From NCBI GenBank assembly GCA_002070475.1, contig MWDI01000034.1, positions 1 through 64,000 on the forward strand: a stretch of 64,000 nt of DNA, given 5' to 3'. Each line of letters starts with the position of its first letter. The stretch's first letter is position 1. The stretch is from Firmicutes bacterium ADurb.Bin146. Its GTDB lineage: Bacteria > Bacillota > Clostridia > DUPQ01. Under the pieces are notes generated by a model, which was not told the DNA's origin, did no database searches, and was given only the letters and a program-made list of their open reading frames with translations. The position numbers were made by a program, and so were the translations under genes. Below are positions 35,033 through 43,348 of the stretch, piece after piece.

Positions 35033-35515
35033 ATGACTATAATCGATAAATGGAATGAAAAATTAGAATCAAAAGATGCTGCAGAATTTTACAATAAGTA
35101 TCTTGAAACAGAAACTACAGCTTATAAAATCATTCTTTCAGAAAAGAATCCATACCTTAAAGGAACAGTGAAGGAATTATCTGAAAGGTTTAGTATGGAA
35201 GACTGGGTATTTGCAGGATTCATGGATGGAATTAATACATCGTTAAAAGAAAAAACAGATATTGCTTCACTAAGTATCGATACTGAATTGGATTGTGAAG
35301 TTGATTTCAATAAGCTATATTACAACATGCTGAACGCAAAAGCACAGTGGCTTTATACTTTAGATGAATGGGATAACATATTGACAATGGAACAAAGGGC
35401 TGAGATTAAGAAGCAGTTTACTATAGATCATACTGCAGTACGTAATAAAGTGGGAAGGAATGACCCTTGTATATGCGGAAGTGGTAAGAAATACAAAAAA
35501 TGTTGCGGACAATAG
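35033..35515 (+). CDS. SEC-C motif protein
   Basis: 160 residues. The last 19 residues are a SEC-C zinc motif ([19 protein letters not shown]) as found at the end of SecA. The first 135 residues are helical and acidic without a recognised domain. SEC-C tails bind SecB or ribosomes in SecA; in small proteins their role is unsettled. It follows thrS by 7 bases and its end overlaps the next gene by 16 bases, so all three are probably one transcript under T-box control. Confidence 0.8.
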   Translation: MTIIDKWNEKLESKDAAEFYNKYLETETTAYKIILSEKNPYLKGTVKELSERFSMEDWVFAGFMDGINTSLKEKTDIASLSIDTELDCEVDFNKLYYNMLNAKAQWLYTLDEWDNILTMEQRAEIKKQFTIDHTAVRNKVGRNDPCICGSGKKYKKCCGQ

Positions 35516-36795
35516 AAGATAAAAAGCAGAAATACTGGTTTAAGCTGGACAATGCAGCAAAGATATATCCTGCTGCTAACACGCGACGATGGTCAGGAAT
35601 GTTCAGATTAAGTGTAACCTTAAAGGAAAAAGTTGATTCATTTATCCTTCAGGAGGCTCTTGCAGTAACAATTAAAAGATTCCCAAGTTTTAACATTAGA
35701 ATGAGAAAGGGACTTTTTTGGTATTATTTTGAAACTAATGCAAAAAAAAGGCCTATTGTTAAACCTGATATAAACAACCCATGCGCTCCTATAAAATGGC
35801 AAGATAATAATGGTTTTCTGCTTAGAGTATTTTATTATGATAAAAGGATAGCGATAGACTATTTTCATTCACTGACTGACGGAACGGGTGCGATGGTATT
35901 TTTAAAAACATTGACTGCACAGTACTTGCATCTTAAAGGGTATGAAATACCTGCAAAAGATGGCGTTTTGGATGTTAATGAGCAACCAGATAGCGAGGAA
36001 ATAGAAGATTCCTTTGGAAGATATGCAAACTCAAAACAAAGAGGAAGGGCATCGGAACCTAAAGCATACCATATGAAAAGTACCAAACTTGATGATAAGG
36101 ATATATCCATTATCGCTGGTATAACTTCTCTTGATAAAATAAAACAGCTTGCGAAAAAAAATAATTCAACAATAACAGAATATTTAGCGGCTTTATTGTT
36201 GTATTCTTTTTATAAGCAAAAAGAAAAAGAAGGACTGTATGTCAAGCCTACCCGGATAGCGGTATCAATTCCCGTGAATTTAAGGAATTATTTTAAGAGT
36301 AATACAAAAAGGAATTTTTCCCTGTTTTTAAACCCAGGTATTGATACTATTCTTGGAGAATTCACATTTGAAGAAATATTAAAACAGATTCAGTATTTTA
36401 TGAAAGCAAATTTGAATCAGAAAACACTTAATGCAATGATGACACAGAATGTTATTACTGAAAGGAATATCCTTATCAGAATTGCTCCTTTATTTATAAA
36501 GAATTTCTTAATGTCGATTGCTCATTCTACTATAGGTTATAGACCTATTTCAACATTGCTTTCAAATGTCGGAAGCGTGACATTGCCATGTGAAATGCAG
36601 GAACATATAGATAGATTTGAATTTATATTAGGTGCAGCCAAAATACATACTCCTTATCTGGCTGTAGTAAGCTATAATGATACGCTTGTATTAAATTTTA
36701 CTAGCAAAATAAAGGAAACAGATATTGAAAGATATTTTTTTACATATTTGATAAAGAAGGGTATTCCCGTTAAAATAGAAAGTAATAGAGAGTAG
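35500..36795 (+). CDS. Condensation-domain / alcohol acetyltransferase-like acyltransferase
   Basis: 431 residues. The acyltransferase motif HxxxDG is visible as [10 protein letters not shown] (His123, Asp127, Gly128), and the second half has the DFNLR-like VNLRNYF and LSNVGSV segments of the CAT/condensation superfamily. Proteins of this kind in Clostridia are annotated as alcohol acetyltransferase or polyketide-associated PapA-like; the substrate is unknown. It starts inside the end of the SEC-C gene and is followed 8 bases later by a membrane protein that commonly accompanies it. Confidence 0.75.
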   Translation: MLRTIEDKKQKYWFKLDNAAKIYPAANTRRWSGMFRLSVTLKEKVDSFILQEALAVTIKRFPSFNIRMRKGLFWYYFETNAKKRPIVKPDINNPCAPIKWQDNNGFLLRVFYYDKRIAIDYFHSLTDGTGAMVFLKTLTAQYLHLKGYEIPAKDGVLDVNEQPDSEEIEDSFGRYANSKQRGRASEPKAYHMKSTKLDDKDISIIAGITSLDKIKQLAKKNNSTITEYLAALLLYSFYKQKEKEGLYVKPTRIAVSIPVNLRNYFKSNTKRNFSLFLNPGIDTILGEFTFEEILKQIQYFMKANLNQKTLNAMMTQNVITERNILIRIAPLFIKNFLMSIAHSTIGYRPISTLLSNVGSVTLPCEMQEHIDRFEFILGAAKIHTPYLAVVSYNDTLVLNFTSKIKETDIERYFFTYLIKKGIPVKIESNRE

Positions 36796-36803
36796 GTGAA
36801 ATT

Positions 36804-37496
36804 ATGCCATATTGCGTAAAATGTGGTGTTGAACTGGATAAAAGCGCAAAGAAGTGCGTACTGTGCAATACTGAAATAATGATTGAGCAACAGGAGGGAA
36901 TTCCTCCTTACCCAAAGGAAAAAGCAGAAGATACGCAGATGAATACAGCATATTTTGCTATACTACTGTCAATAATTTTAACAATACCTAATGTCGCTTG
37001 TCTTGTTATCAATCTCATATATTCACCTGGAATATATTGGATGTATTATGTTTTCGGTGGAAGCCTGGTTTTATGGATGATTTTCATATTCCCAATGACA
37101 ATGAAAAAGAAGAAACCTTTGCTTCATGTATTCTTAATATTTATATCTGCTACTCTTTATCTTTTACTTATCGCACTCGCATTATCAGGGATGCGATGGT
37201 TTCTGACTATTGCGTTACCATTATGCATAACGATTATGATGTTGTTATTTATTATTATTTTTATTGTTAACAAAAAAAAGCCTGGTAAACTAAAAACGAC
37301 ATCCATATCGTTAATAGGAGTTATTATATTATGTTTTGTTATTGAAGGTACTGTTGATTATTTTGTTAACTCTATAATTAGCCTTTCATGGTCATATATA
37401 GTTGCCGCCTCTATTGTACCTGTTATATTAGCCCTTATCTTGCTCTCTGGAAACAAGAAACTGCAAAATGAACTTATAAAGAAATTACATATTTAA
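36804..37496 (+). CDS. Zinc-ribbon multi-pass membrane protein (DUF6320-like)
   Basis: 230 residues. A zinc ribbon opens the protein (CVKCGVELDKSAKKCVLCN, two CxxC pairs) and is followed, after an acidic linker, by six hydrophobic segments from about residue 48 to 220. This layout matches the DUF6320 group that sits beside condensation-domain acyltransferases. It may form a membrane complex with the preceding enzyme; I infer this only from adjacency (8 bases). Strong but short ribosome site (AGTAGGTGAAATT). Confidence 0.7.
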   Translation: MPYCVKCGVELDKSAKKCVLCNTEIMIEQQEGIPPYPKEKAEDTQMNTAYFAILLSIILTIPNVACLVINLIYSPGIYWMYYVFGGSLVLWMIFIFPMTMKKKKPLLHVFLIFISATLYLLLIALALSGMRWFLTIALPLCITIMMLLFIIIFIVNKKKPGKLKTTSISLIGVIILCFVIEGTVDYFVNSIISLSWSYIVAASIVPVILALILLSGNKKLQNELIKKLHI

Positions 37497-37504
37497 TTTT
37501 AATG

Positions 37505-37576
37505 TTGATATATGTGATGTTAATTGATTATACTGATATAGGTATATCCAATTAACATTATTATGTTAGGATATAC
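37505..37576 (+). promoter_or_regulatory. Promoter with overlapping inverted repeats before the GH172 gene
   Basis: A promoter is visible as TTGATA (37505-37510), 18 bases, TATACT (37529-37534). A nested palindrome covers the -10 and start: ATGTTAATTG (37517-37526) pairs with CAATTAACAT (37549-37558), and inside it GATATA pairs with TATATC (37535-37548). A second palindrome overlaps it: GTATATCC (37542-37549) pairs with GGATATAC (37569-37576) and TAACAT with ATGTTA inside. The two cannot form together. This suggests a repressor operator plus a 5'-end hairpin on the message. Confidence 0.6.
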
Positions 37577-37602
37577 ATATCATATATTTAACGGAGGTTG
37601 CA

Positions 37603-38676
37603 ATGTATAACGGATTAGGAAGCGATTTGTCAAGCCTGACTAGACTGTCAGATGCAAAATCAAGGTCGATAAGCGCGGAAAATTTTAAAGGTGAAAAAGG
37701 TAAAGGCGGTATGGCTGTTGAAGGTACTGGTGCGAATGCCGCATCAGACTTAGGAGGTTTGACCTGGAAAGTATCGCCATCAATAGTATTACAGCCTGGT
37801 GACCTTTTTGAGATTGCAGATATTGAAGGACCAGGAGCTATAAAACATATTTGGATAACAAGCGGTGGTTCAGGACGTGACACGATTATCAGATTTTACT
37901 GGGACGGATGTGAAGATCCTTCTGTTGAGTGTCCGATCGGGGATTTTTTCGCTAACGCATACCTGCCAATGCACATACCTGTAAATTCACTTCCGATATG
38001 CAATAACAGCGTTAGAGGATTCAATTGTTATTGGGAAATGCCTTTTAGAAAACACTGCCGTATAACACTGGAAAACATAGGGCCGAAGAGAACATATCAT
38101 TATTATCAGATAGATTACGCTCTAACAAACATACCTGATGACTGTGCATATTTCTTTGCACAATTCAGAAGAGAAAATCCTTTGAAATACAAAAAAGATT
38201 ATACAATAATAGATAACATTAAAGGTAAAGGCCATTATGTTGGCACCTATATGGCATGGGGTGCAAATAATAACGGATGGTGGGGAGAAGGCGAAATTAA
38301 ATTTTTTATGGACAACGATGATAAATTCCCTACAATATGCGGTACTGGTACTGAAGACTATTTCTGCGGAGCATACTGTTTTATGGAGAACGACAAGTAT
38401 CAGGAATACTCCACTCCATATACCGGTTTCTATCCTGTGAGGTATGAAAAAGAAATACTTGGGCAACAGAGATTTTCTATGTATAGGTGGCATATTACCG
38501 ATCCTATAAGATTTGAAGAAGGTTTAAGGGTCACTATGCAGGCTCTTGGATGGAGAAGCAATGGCAAATATCTTGCTCTTCAAGATGATGTTTCCTCTGT
38601 AGCTTTCTGGTATCAGACCATGCCTTTCAATAAATTCCCGAAACTGCCAGATTATGAATTGTTAGAAATTATTTAA
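37603..38676 (+). CDS. DUF2961 / GH172 family glycoside hydrolase
   Basis: 357 residues, near the size of the catalytic barrel of the family. Characteristic segments are GPGAIKHIWIT, FYWDGCEDPSVECPIGDFF, an NCYWEMPF region, GTGTEDYFCGAYCF and the late RFSMYRWHITDPI. Characterised GH172 members act on difructose dianhydrides or alpha-D-arabinofuranosides as trimers or hexamers of double jelly-rolls. No signal peptide, so the substrate must be imported. Ribosome site ACGGAGGTTGCA. It has its own promoter with palindromes and is followed after 2 bases by ogt. Confidence 0.85.
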   Translation: MYNGLGSDLSSLTRLSDAKSRSISAENFKGEKGKGGMAVEGTGANAASDLGGLTWKVSPSIVLQPGDLFEIADIEGPGAIKHIWITSGGSGRDTIIRFYWDGCEDPSVECPIGDFFANAYLPMHIPVNSLPICNNSVRGFNCYWEMPFRKHCRITLENIGPKRTYHYYQIDYALTNIPDDCAYFFAQFRRENPLKYKKDYTIIDNIKGKGHYVGTYMAWGANNNGWWGEGEIKFFMDNDDKFPTICGTGTEDYFCGAYCFMENDKYQEYSTPYTGFYPVRYEKEILGQQRFSMYRWHITDPIRFEEGLRVTMQALGWRSNGKYLALQDDVSSVAFWYQTMPFNKFPKLPDYELLEII

Positions 38677-38678
38677 CT

Positions 38679-39134
38679 ATGGTAAGAAGCTGCTGTTATG
38701 ATACAAAAATAGGCCATATAATGATTACTGAAGATAATGAAGGCATATGCGATATTTCTTTATGCGACTGTAATGTCTGTGACCATTCATCAAATACAGT
38801 TTTTACAGATGAAGCATACAAACAATTGATTGAATATCTAGATGGTATACGCAAAACCTTTGATATTAAACTTTCACTCAAGGGTACGGAATTCCAAAAA
38901 GCAGTGTGGAACCAGTTATGTGATATCCCATATGGGGAAACCAGAAGTTATAGCGATATAGCAATTGCAATAGACAATCCAAAAGCAAGTCGTGCAGTAG
39001 GTATGGCATGTAACAAAAATCCTGTAATGATAGTAGTACCCTGTCACAGGGTAATAGGTAAAAACAAGTCACTGACCGGATATGCGCTGGGTATTGATAT
39101 TAAGAAGCAGCTTCTTGATTTGGAAAAAGAATAG
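38679..39134 (+). CDS. ogt: Methylated-DNA--protein-cysteine methyltransferase
   Basis: 151 residues. The acceptor cysteine is Cys122 in the signature VVPCHRVIG; the helix-turn-helix RAVGMA and the KGTEFQKAVWNQL opening of the DNA-binding domain are intact. It repairs O6-alkylguanine by irreversible transfer to itself. The N-terminal domain is short and cysteine-rich (CDISLCDCNVC), which is unusual. It lies 2 bases after the GH172 gene and before a bidirectional terminator. Confidence 0.9.
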   Translation: MVRSCCYDTKIGHIMITEDNEGICDISLCDCNVCDHSSNTVFTDEAYKQLIEYLDGIRKTFDIKLSLKGTEFQKAVWNQLCDIPYGETRSYSDIAIAIDNPKASRAVGMACNKNPVMIVVPCHRVIGKNKSLTGYALGIDIKKQLLDLEKE

Positions 39135-39156
39135 ATGTTTAACAATCCTGAAAATA

Positions 39157-39184
39157 AAAACGGAATCATTTGATTCCGTTTTTT
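39157..39184. terminator. Bidirectional terminator between ogt and tRNA-Leu
   Basis: AAAACGGAATCA and TGATTCCGTTTT form a perfect 12-base inverted repeat with A- and T-runs on both sides. It can end ogt transcription on the plus strand and tRNA-Leu transcription on the minus strand. Confidence 0.85.
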
Positions 39185-39266
39185 GGTGCGGTCATCGGGA
39201 CTTGAACCCGAATGGTCTCCCATGCGCCCCTCAAACGCACGCGTCTGCCAGTTTCGCCATGACCGC
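39184..39266 (-). tRNA. tRNA-Leu (GAG)
   Basis: 83 bases including an encoded CCA. The acceptor stem GCGGTCA/TGACCGC is perfect, the D-arm GGCGAAACTGGCAGAC and T-arm CGGGTTCAAGTCCCG are standard, and a variable arm (TGGGAGACCAT) marks a class II tRNA. The anticodon stem TGCGT/GCGCA encloses the loop TTGAGGG with anticodon GAG, reading CUC and CUU. Confidence 0.97.
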
Positions 39267-39277
39267 TCACTTAAAAA

Positions 39278-39306
39278 ATTATAACTATATACATATTGTT
39301 TGTCAA
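39278..39306 (-). promoter_or_regulatory. Consensus promoter of tRNA-Leu
   Basis: On the minus strand TTGACA (39306-39301), 17 bases, TATAAT (39283-39278): an exact sigma-A consensus, placed 11 bases before the mature tRNA 5' end. Confidence 0.9.
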
Positions 39307-39412
39307 CGGGAAAATGATTTTTTATATAAGGGCTGTTTAGCTACATTATATGCCATACTTGATTAATATGGTGAATATGTATAAAATATATCAATGCAAA
39401 AGGAGTCATCTG

Positions 39413-40258
39413 ATGAGTAGTAACAAAAAGATTAATTATGAAGAACAGAAACCAAAAGAGTCAAAATTTATGAAATTTATGGATATACTGAAAATTAGAT
39501 TTTGGAACATTGCAAAATATAATTTAATATGTGTCGGCATATACACGATTTTAATTGTATTCTATGCATTCTTTGTTTCTCAGATTTTTTTCCCGATCGA
39601 TGTGTCTGATTATCAGCAAGGATATTCCAATTTCGGTGAGCTTCTGGCTCTTCTAGTTTATAGGATACCATATACATTAATTTTCTTTACAGTACCGATA
39701 GCGGTTTTCGGACCAGCTGCTTCAGCTCTTGCAGTGGTTTTTAGGAGTTATGTCAGAAGAGATGACAGTTTTGCTTCGGATTTTACTGATGGTTTTAAGA
39801 AATTCTTTTGGAAATCACTTGCAGTTTCAACAATTTCTACTGTTATTACTATATGTCTAGGTATTGCATTCAGATTTTATCAACTAAATTTACAAGCAGG
39901 TTTCTGGAAGACGGCTCTGCTGCTTATTATAGCGGGATTTTCAGTGTTGTTTGTAATGATGCACATGTATATATATCAGATTCTAGTTGAGTATAATTTG
40001 TCCATCTGGAAGCTTTACAGGTATTCTTATGTGTTTGCTATATTAAGATTTTTTCCTAATTTATTAATTGTAACTGGAATCTTTGCGCTGACTATACTTC
40101 CATTCATGGTGCATATACTTTTTGGAGCAGCAGTATTAATTGCTGTGCTTTTCGGTTTGTCTTCATATATTATTAACTTTTTCACATGGCCGGCATTGGA
40201 AAAGCATTTAGACCCTATAATGAAGGAACAGAAAATAAATAAGGTTAAGTTGTACTAA
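39413..40258 (+). CDS. DUF624 (YesL-like) membrane protein
   Basis: 281 residues from ATG 39413, which has AAAAGGAGTCATCTG upstream; the longer frame from 39350 lacks a ribosome site. About six hydrophobic segments follow a 35-residue basic start. The pattern of an early RFWNIAKYNLI, a GPAASALAVVFRSYVRRDDS loop and a FWPxLEKH-like ending (FFTWPALEKHLDP) is that of DUF624/YesL proteins, often found beside sugar ABC transporters. It stands alone here, followed by a terminator. Function unknown. Confidence 0.75.
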   Translation: MSSNKKINYEEQKPKESKFMKFMDILKIRFWNIAKYNLICVGIYTILIVFYAFFVSQIFFPIDVSDYQQGYSNFGELLALLVYRIPYTLIFFTVPIAVFGPAASALAVVFRSYVRRDDSFASDFTDGFKKFFWKSLAVSTISTVITICLGIAFRFYQLNLQAGFWKTALLLIIAGFSVLFVMMHMYIYQILVEYNLSIWKLYRYSYVFAILRFFPNLLIVTGIFALTILPFMVHILFGAAVLIAVLFGLSSYIINFFTWPALEKHLDPIMKEQKINKVKLY

Positions 40259-40310
40259 TCAGAAATCATTTGTATTTAATTAATACAGTTGTTATAACAG
40301 AACATAAAAA

Positions 40311-40331
40311 AAGCAGGTTATTATCCTGCTT
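40311..40331. terminator. Bidirectional terminator between the DUF624 gene and dapB
   Basis: AAGCAGG and CCTGCTT pair around a seven-base loop. On the minus strand it is followed by seven T residues, making a strong end for asd-dapA-dapB; on the plus strand the tail is TATTTT. Confidence 0.85.
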
Positions 40332-40354
40332 ATTTTAAAGTAATAATAATAAAT

Positions 40355-41107
40355 TTATATCATATCATCCATGCTGTACATTCCAGCAGGCTTATCCTTT
40401 ATGAAGCTGGCTGCTCTTAATGCACCTTGTGCGAATACATCTTTTGAGAAAGCGCCATGGCTTATGGTAATAGTTTCATCAAGGCCAGCAAAAATTACGT
40501 CGTGCTGTCCGACAATATTGCCTCCTCTTATAGCATGGATTCCAATTTCGTTTTTATTTCTTTTTTCTCTTTTAGTGTGACGTTCATAAATGTACTCCAT
40601 TTGATTATGCAAACTTATATTTATTTCATCTGCAATTTTCAAAGCGGTTCCACTTGGAGCGTCAATTTTTTGGTTGTGGTGTTTTTCTATTATCTCAATA
40701 TCAAAATCATCTTTCAAAAAAATTGCTGCCTGTTTGCATAACTTTATTAAAAGATTCACTCCTAAACTCATATTTGCAGAACGAAAGACAGGTACATATT
40801 TTGCCAGTTCATCTAAAACTTCATTACCTTGCTTGTCAAGTCCTGTTGTGCAATATACTAAAGGCTTCAAGTTACTCTTGCAGTAGGATACAGTTTGAAT
40901 TACTCCGGAAGGATGTGAAAAATCAATCACTGCATCGACTTCCAAATTGGATGGGATATCTTCAGCTTTTGTATAAACAGGGAAGGGAAGCCCTTCTTTT
41001 TTTGATATGTCCAATCCGCATATTATTTTGACATCATCTTTTTCTGAACAAATCCTGTTTATAGTATTTCCCATCTTACCATTACAGCCTACAAGCAGTA
41101 TATTCAT
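40355..41107 (-). CDS. dapB: 4-hydroxy-tetrahydrodipicolinate reductase
   Basis: 250 residues. The NAD(P) site is LVGCNGKMGNTI at the N-terminus; the catalytic region is EKHHNQKIDAPSGTALKIAD (His-His-Lys with the PSGTA phosphate loop), and CTTGL marks the hinge. It reduces hydroxytetrahydrodipicolinate in the DAP/lysine pathway. Its ATG overlaps the dapA stop by 4 bases. It is the last gene of the operon behind the lysine riboswitch. Confidence 0.95.
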   Translation of the reverse strand: MNILLVGCNGKMGNTINRICSEKDDVKIICGLDISKKEGLPFPVYTKAEDIPSNLEVDAVIDFSHPSGVIQTVSYCKSNLKPLVYCTTGLDKQGNEVLDELAKYVPVFRSANMSLGVNLLIKLCKQAAIFLKDDFDIEIIEKHHNQKIDAPSGTALKIADEINISLHNQMEYIYERHTKREKRNKNEIGIHAIRGGNIVGQHDVIFAGLDETITISHGAFSKDVFAQGALRAASFIKDKPAGMYSMDDMI

Positions 41108-41976
41108 TTTATTACTCCTAAACTGACCATTTCGTCTTTTAGCATTCCAGCACTCTTTTCTTCCATCTCCACCAGTGGAAGCCTGAGCATACCTGAATCC
41201 ATATTCATAAGCTGCATAGCTTTTTTAACTGGTATCGGGCTGGTCTCAATAAACAGCAGTCTTGTCAGATTTTTAGTTTTGTAAAATAACTTACGACTTT
41301 CTTCAATCCTGTTTTCAAAAAATAACCTGTTCATTTTTACGACATGGGCTGGTACTACATTAGACAAGACTGATACAACACCCATAGCACCGAGTGAAAG
41401 CGCAGGAAGGTTTATGCTGTCATCTCCGCTGTATACGGTAAAACCTTCTGGAGCGGTATCGATAATATCTGCTATCTGATTCAAGTTACATTCCTTAACT
41501 CCGATAATATTACAGCATTTTGCAAGAGTGACCATTACATCAGGATCAATATTCATACCGACTCTTGATGGAACATTATACATTATTAAAGGAATGGGAA
41601 CACAAGAGGATATAGTCTTAAAATGTTCTATTAATCCTTTTTTTGATGTTTTGTTATAATAAGGCGCAGTAACTAATATCGCATCAGCTCCAGCCTTATA
41701 AGCATCTTTTGATAAATGCACACTATGCATAGTGTCATTACATCCTGTTCCAGCGATTAGTGGTACCTTTTTGTTTACTTTCTTTACAGCAAAAGAAATA
41801 GTGTCAAATCTTTCCTGTTCAGTCATTGTCGAAGCTTCACCAGTTGTACCGCATATAACTAAAGCTTCAATTCCTGAATTAAGCTGATAATCAAGTTGAA
41901 GGCTAAAATTATCAAAATCAATTCCTTCTTTGGTAAATGGTGTTATAACAGCTGTAGCAGCGCCTTTAAATAACAT
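41104..41976 (-). CDS. dapA: 4-hydroxy-tetrahydrodipicolinate synthase
   Basis: 290 residues. The pyruvate-binding GTTGEAST, catalytic Tyr133 in MYNVPSR and Schiff-base Lys161 in GVKECN are all present in a complete TIM barrel. It condenses pyruvate with aspartate semialdehyde, the first committed step to lysine and DAP. It lies 1 base after asd and overlaps dapB. No ribosome site is obvious beyond GGGAGAAATAAA at the asd end. Confidence 0.95.
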   Translation of the reverse strand: MLFKGAATAVITPFTKEGIDFDNFSLQLDYQLNSGIEALVICGTTGEASTMTEQERFDTISFAVKKVNKKVPLIAGTGCNDTMHSVHLSKDAYKAGADAILVTAPYYNKTSKKGLIEHFKTISSCVPIPLIMYNVPSRVGMNIDPDVMVTLAKCCNIIGVKECNLNQIADIIDTAPEGFTVYSGDDSINLPALSLGAMGVVSVLSNVVPAHVVKMNRLFFENRIEESRKLFYKTKNLTRLLFIETSPIPVKKAMQLMNMDSGMLRLPLVEMEEKSAGMLKDEMVSLGVIK

Positions 41977-41977
41977 T

Positions 41978-42976
41978 TTATTTCTCCCAAATCTTTATTA
42001 ATTCCTCGGCTATCTGTATAGCATTTGTTGCAGCTCCTTTTCTTACATTGTCAGCTACAACCCAAATATTCAAACCTGATTCCACTGACTCATCTCTTCT
42101 TATCCTGCCGACATAAGTAGAGTCTGTATCAGCAGCTTCAGCAGCAAGAGGATACTTTGCATTATTGACATCATCAATTACTTCAACTCCAGGGGAATTT
42201 TTCAATATAGTAAAAACATCAGTTAGATTAAATGGTTTCTCAAACTCTATATTAATTGCCTCACTATGGCTTTTCATGACAGGTACCCTGACGCATGTAG
42301 CAGTAATTTTTAGATCTGGTTCATGAAACATTTTCCTTGTCTCATTAACCATCTTCATTTCTTCTTTTGTATACCCATTATCTAAAAATACATCAATATG
42401 AGGTATGCAGTTATTTGCTATCTGGTGAGGAAATTTTTTCGCAGGAAGGCCTTTTAATGAATTCTCCAATTCATCACATCCGCTTTTTCCAGCTCCTGAT
42501 ACTGACTGAAAAGTGGTAAAAACAATTCTTTTTGCTTTATATGCATCATGCAGAGGTTTAATCGCAACAAGAGCTTGTATTGTAGAGCAGTTTGGATTTG
42601 CTATTATTCCCTGGTGATTCTTAATATCTTCTTTATTTACTTCAGGCACAATTAAAGGAACTGAAGGATCCATTCTCCATGCGTTACTGTTATCTATGAC
42701 AACAACCCCTTTTTGTTTAGCGATAGGAGCATATATCCTGCTTATATCACCGCCAGCCGAAAACAGCGCGATATCTATCTTCTTGTCAAATGACTGCTCA
42801 GTTAGCTCTTCGACTGGATATTCTTTACCTTTAAAAGTTATTGCGCTTCCAGCTGATCTTGCTGAAGCGAAGAAGTAGATATTGTTTAATGGAAGGTTTC
42901 TTTCTTCAAGAACCTTTATAAAGGTTCTTCCAACCATGCCTGTAGCACCTACTATTGCTAAGTCGTACTTTTTCAT
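41978..42976 (-). CDS. asd: Aspartate-semialdehyde dehydrogenase
   Basis: 332 residues from the ATG at 42976, which has GGTTGGTGAT upstream; a TTG at 42988 would add four residues. The NADP site is IVGATGMVGRTF, the active-site cysteine lies in NPNCSTIQ, and the later SVSGAGKSG and HSEAINIEF segments carry the substrate arginine and histidine regions of the Gram-positive type. It makes aspartate semialdehyde for lysine, threonine and methionine. First gene of the operon, directly after the lysine riboswitch. Confidence 0.95.
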   Translation of the reverse strand: MKKYDLAIVGATGMVGRTFIKVLEERNLPLNNIYFFASARSAGSAITFKGKEYPVEELTEQSFDKKIDIALFSAGGDISRIYAPIAKQKGVVVIDNSNAWRMDPSVPLIVPEVNKEDIKNHQGIIANPNCSTIQALVAIKPLHDAYKAKRIVFTTFQSVSGAGKSGCDELENSLKGLPAKKFPHQIANNCIPHIDVFLDNGYTKEEMKMVNETRKMFHEPDLKITATCVRVPVMKSHSEAINIEFEKPFNLTDVFTILKNSPGVEVIDDVNNAKYPLAAEAADTDSTYVGRIRRDESVESGLNIWVVADNVRKGAATNAIQIAEELIKIWEK

Positions 42977-43007
42977 TTTTATCACCAACCTATTGTAATA
43001 TTATATC

Positions 43008-43034
43008 AAAAAAAGGCTGCATGTGCGAGCCTTT
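43008..43034 (-). terminator. Lysine-riboswitch terminator
   Basis: AAAGGCT and AGCCTTT pair on the minus strand (with further pairing GCA/TGC inside), followed by seven T residues. Confidence 0.88.
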
Positions 43035-43228
43035 ACTTAGACCTTCTAAGTGACAGCTCTCCACCGTTTATTTTGCGGTGACAGTTAATCCGCTATTTGC
43101 AAATCAACCAGATAAATGCATAAAAGGCTGCATTTTCTTCGGCAGTAATCCCTTTCACCATTTCTCATCCTGCCTAATCAGTCAAAATGGATACTATTGA
43201 CTCCCGCGCCTCTATCAATATTATTGGA
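43008..43228 (-). ncRNA. Lysine riboswitch (L-box)
   Basis: Read on the minus strand, the conserved L-box pieces appear in order: GATAGAGGCGCG (from 43216), AGTA, GAAAGGG, TGCCGAAG, CTGG, ACTGTCACC and GGAGAGCTGTC (about 43051-43062). The aptamer spans about 43050-43216. A hairpin ACTTAG/CTAAGT (43034-43050) and then an intrinsic terminator follow before asd. Lysine binding should favour termination and switch off asd-dapA-dapB. Confidence 0.93.
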
Positions 43229-43257
43229 AGTATAACAAGCATCTTTAATAATGTAAA
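43229..43257 (-). promoter_or_regulatory. Promoter of the riboswitch-asd-dapA-dapB transcript
   Basis: On the minus strand TTTACA (43257-43252), 17 bases, TATACT (43234-43229), placed just before the riboswitch 5' end. Confidence 0.75.
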
Positions 43258-43348
43258 GTAAAATTTTATTTTTTAAGTAATAATTCCGATATTTCCGCAT
43301 TAATTCACAAATCTATATGATATAATCGTAAATATAGCGGAGGGCAAA

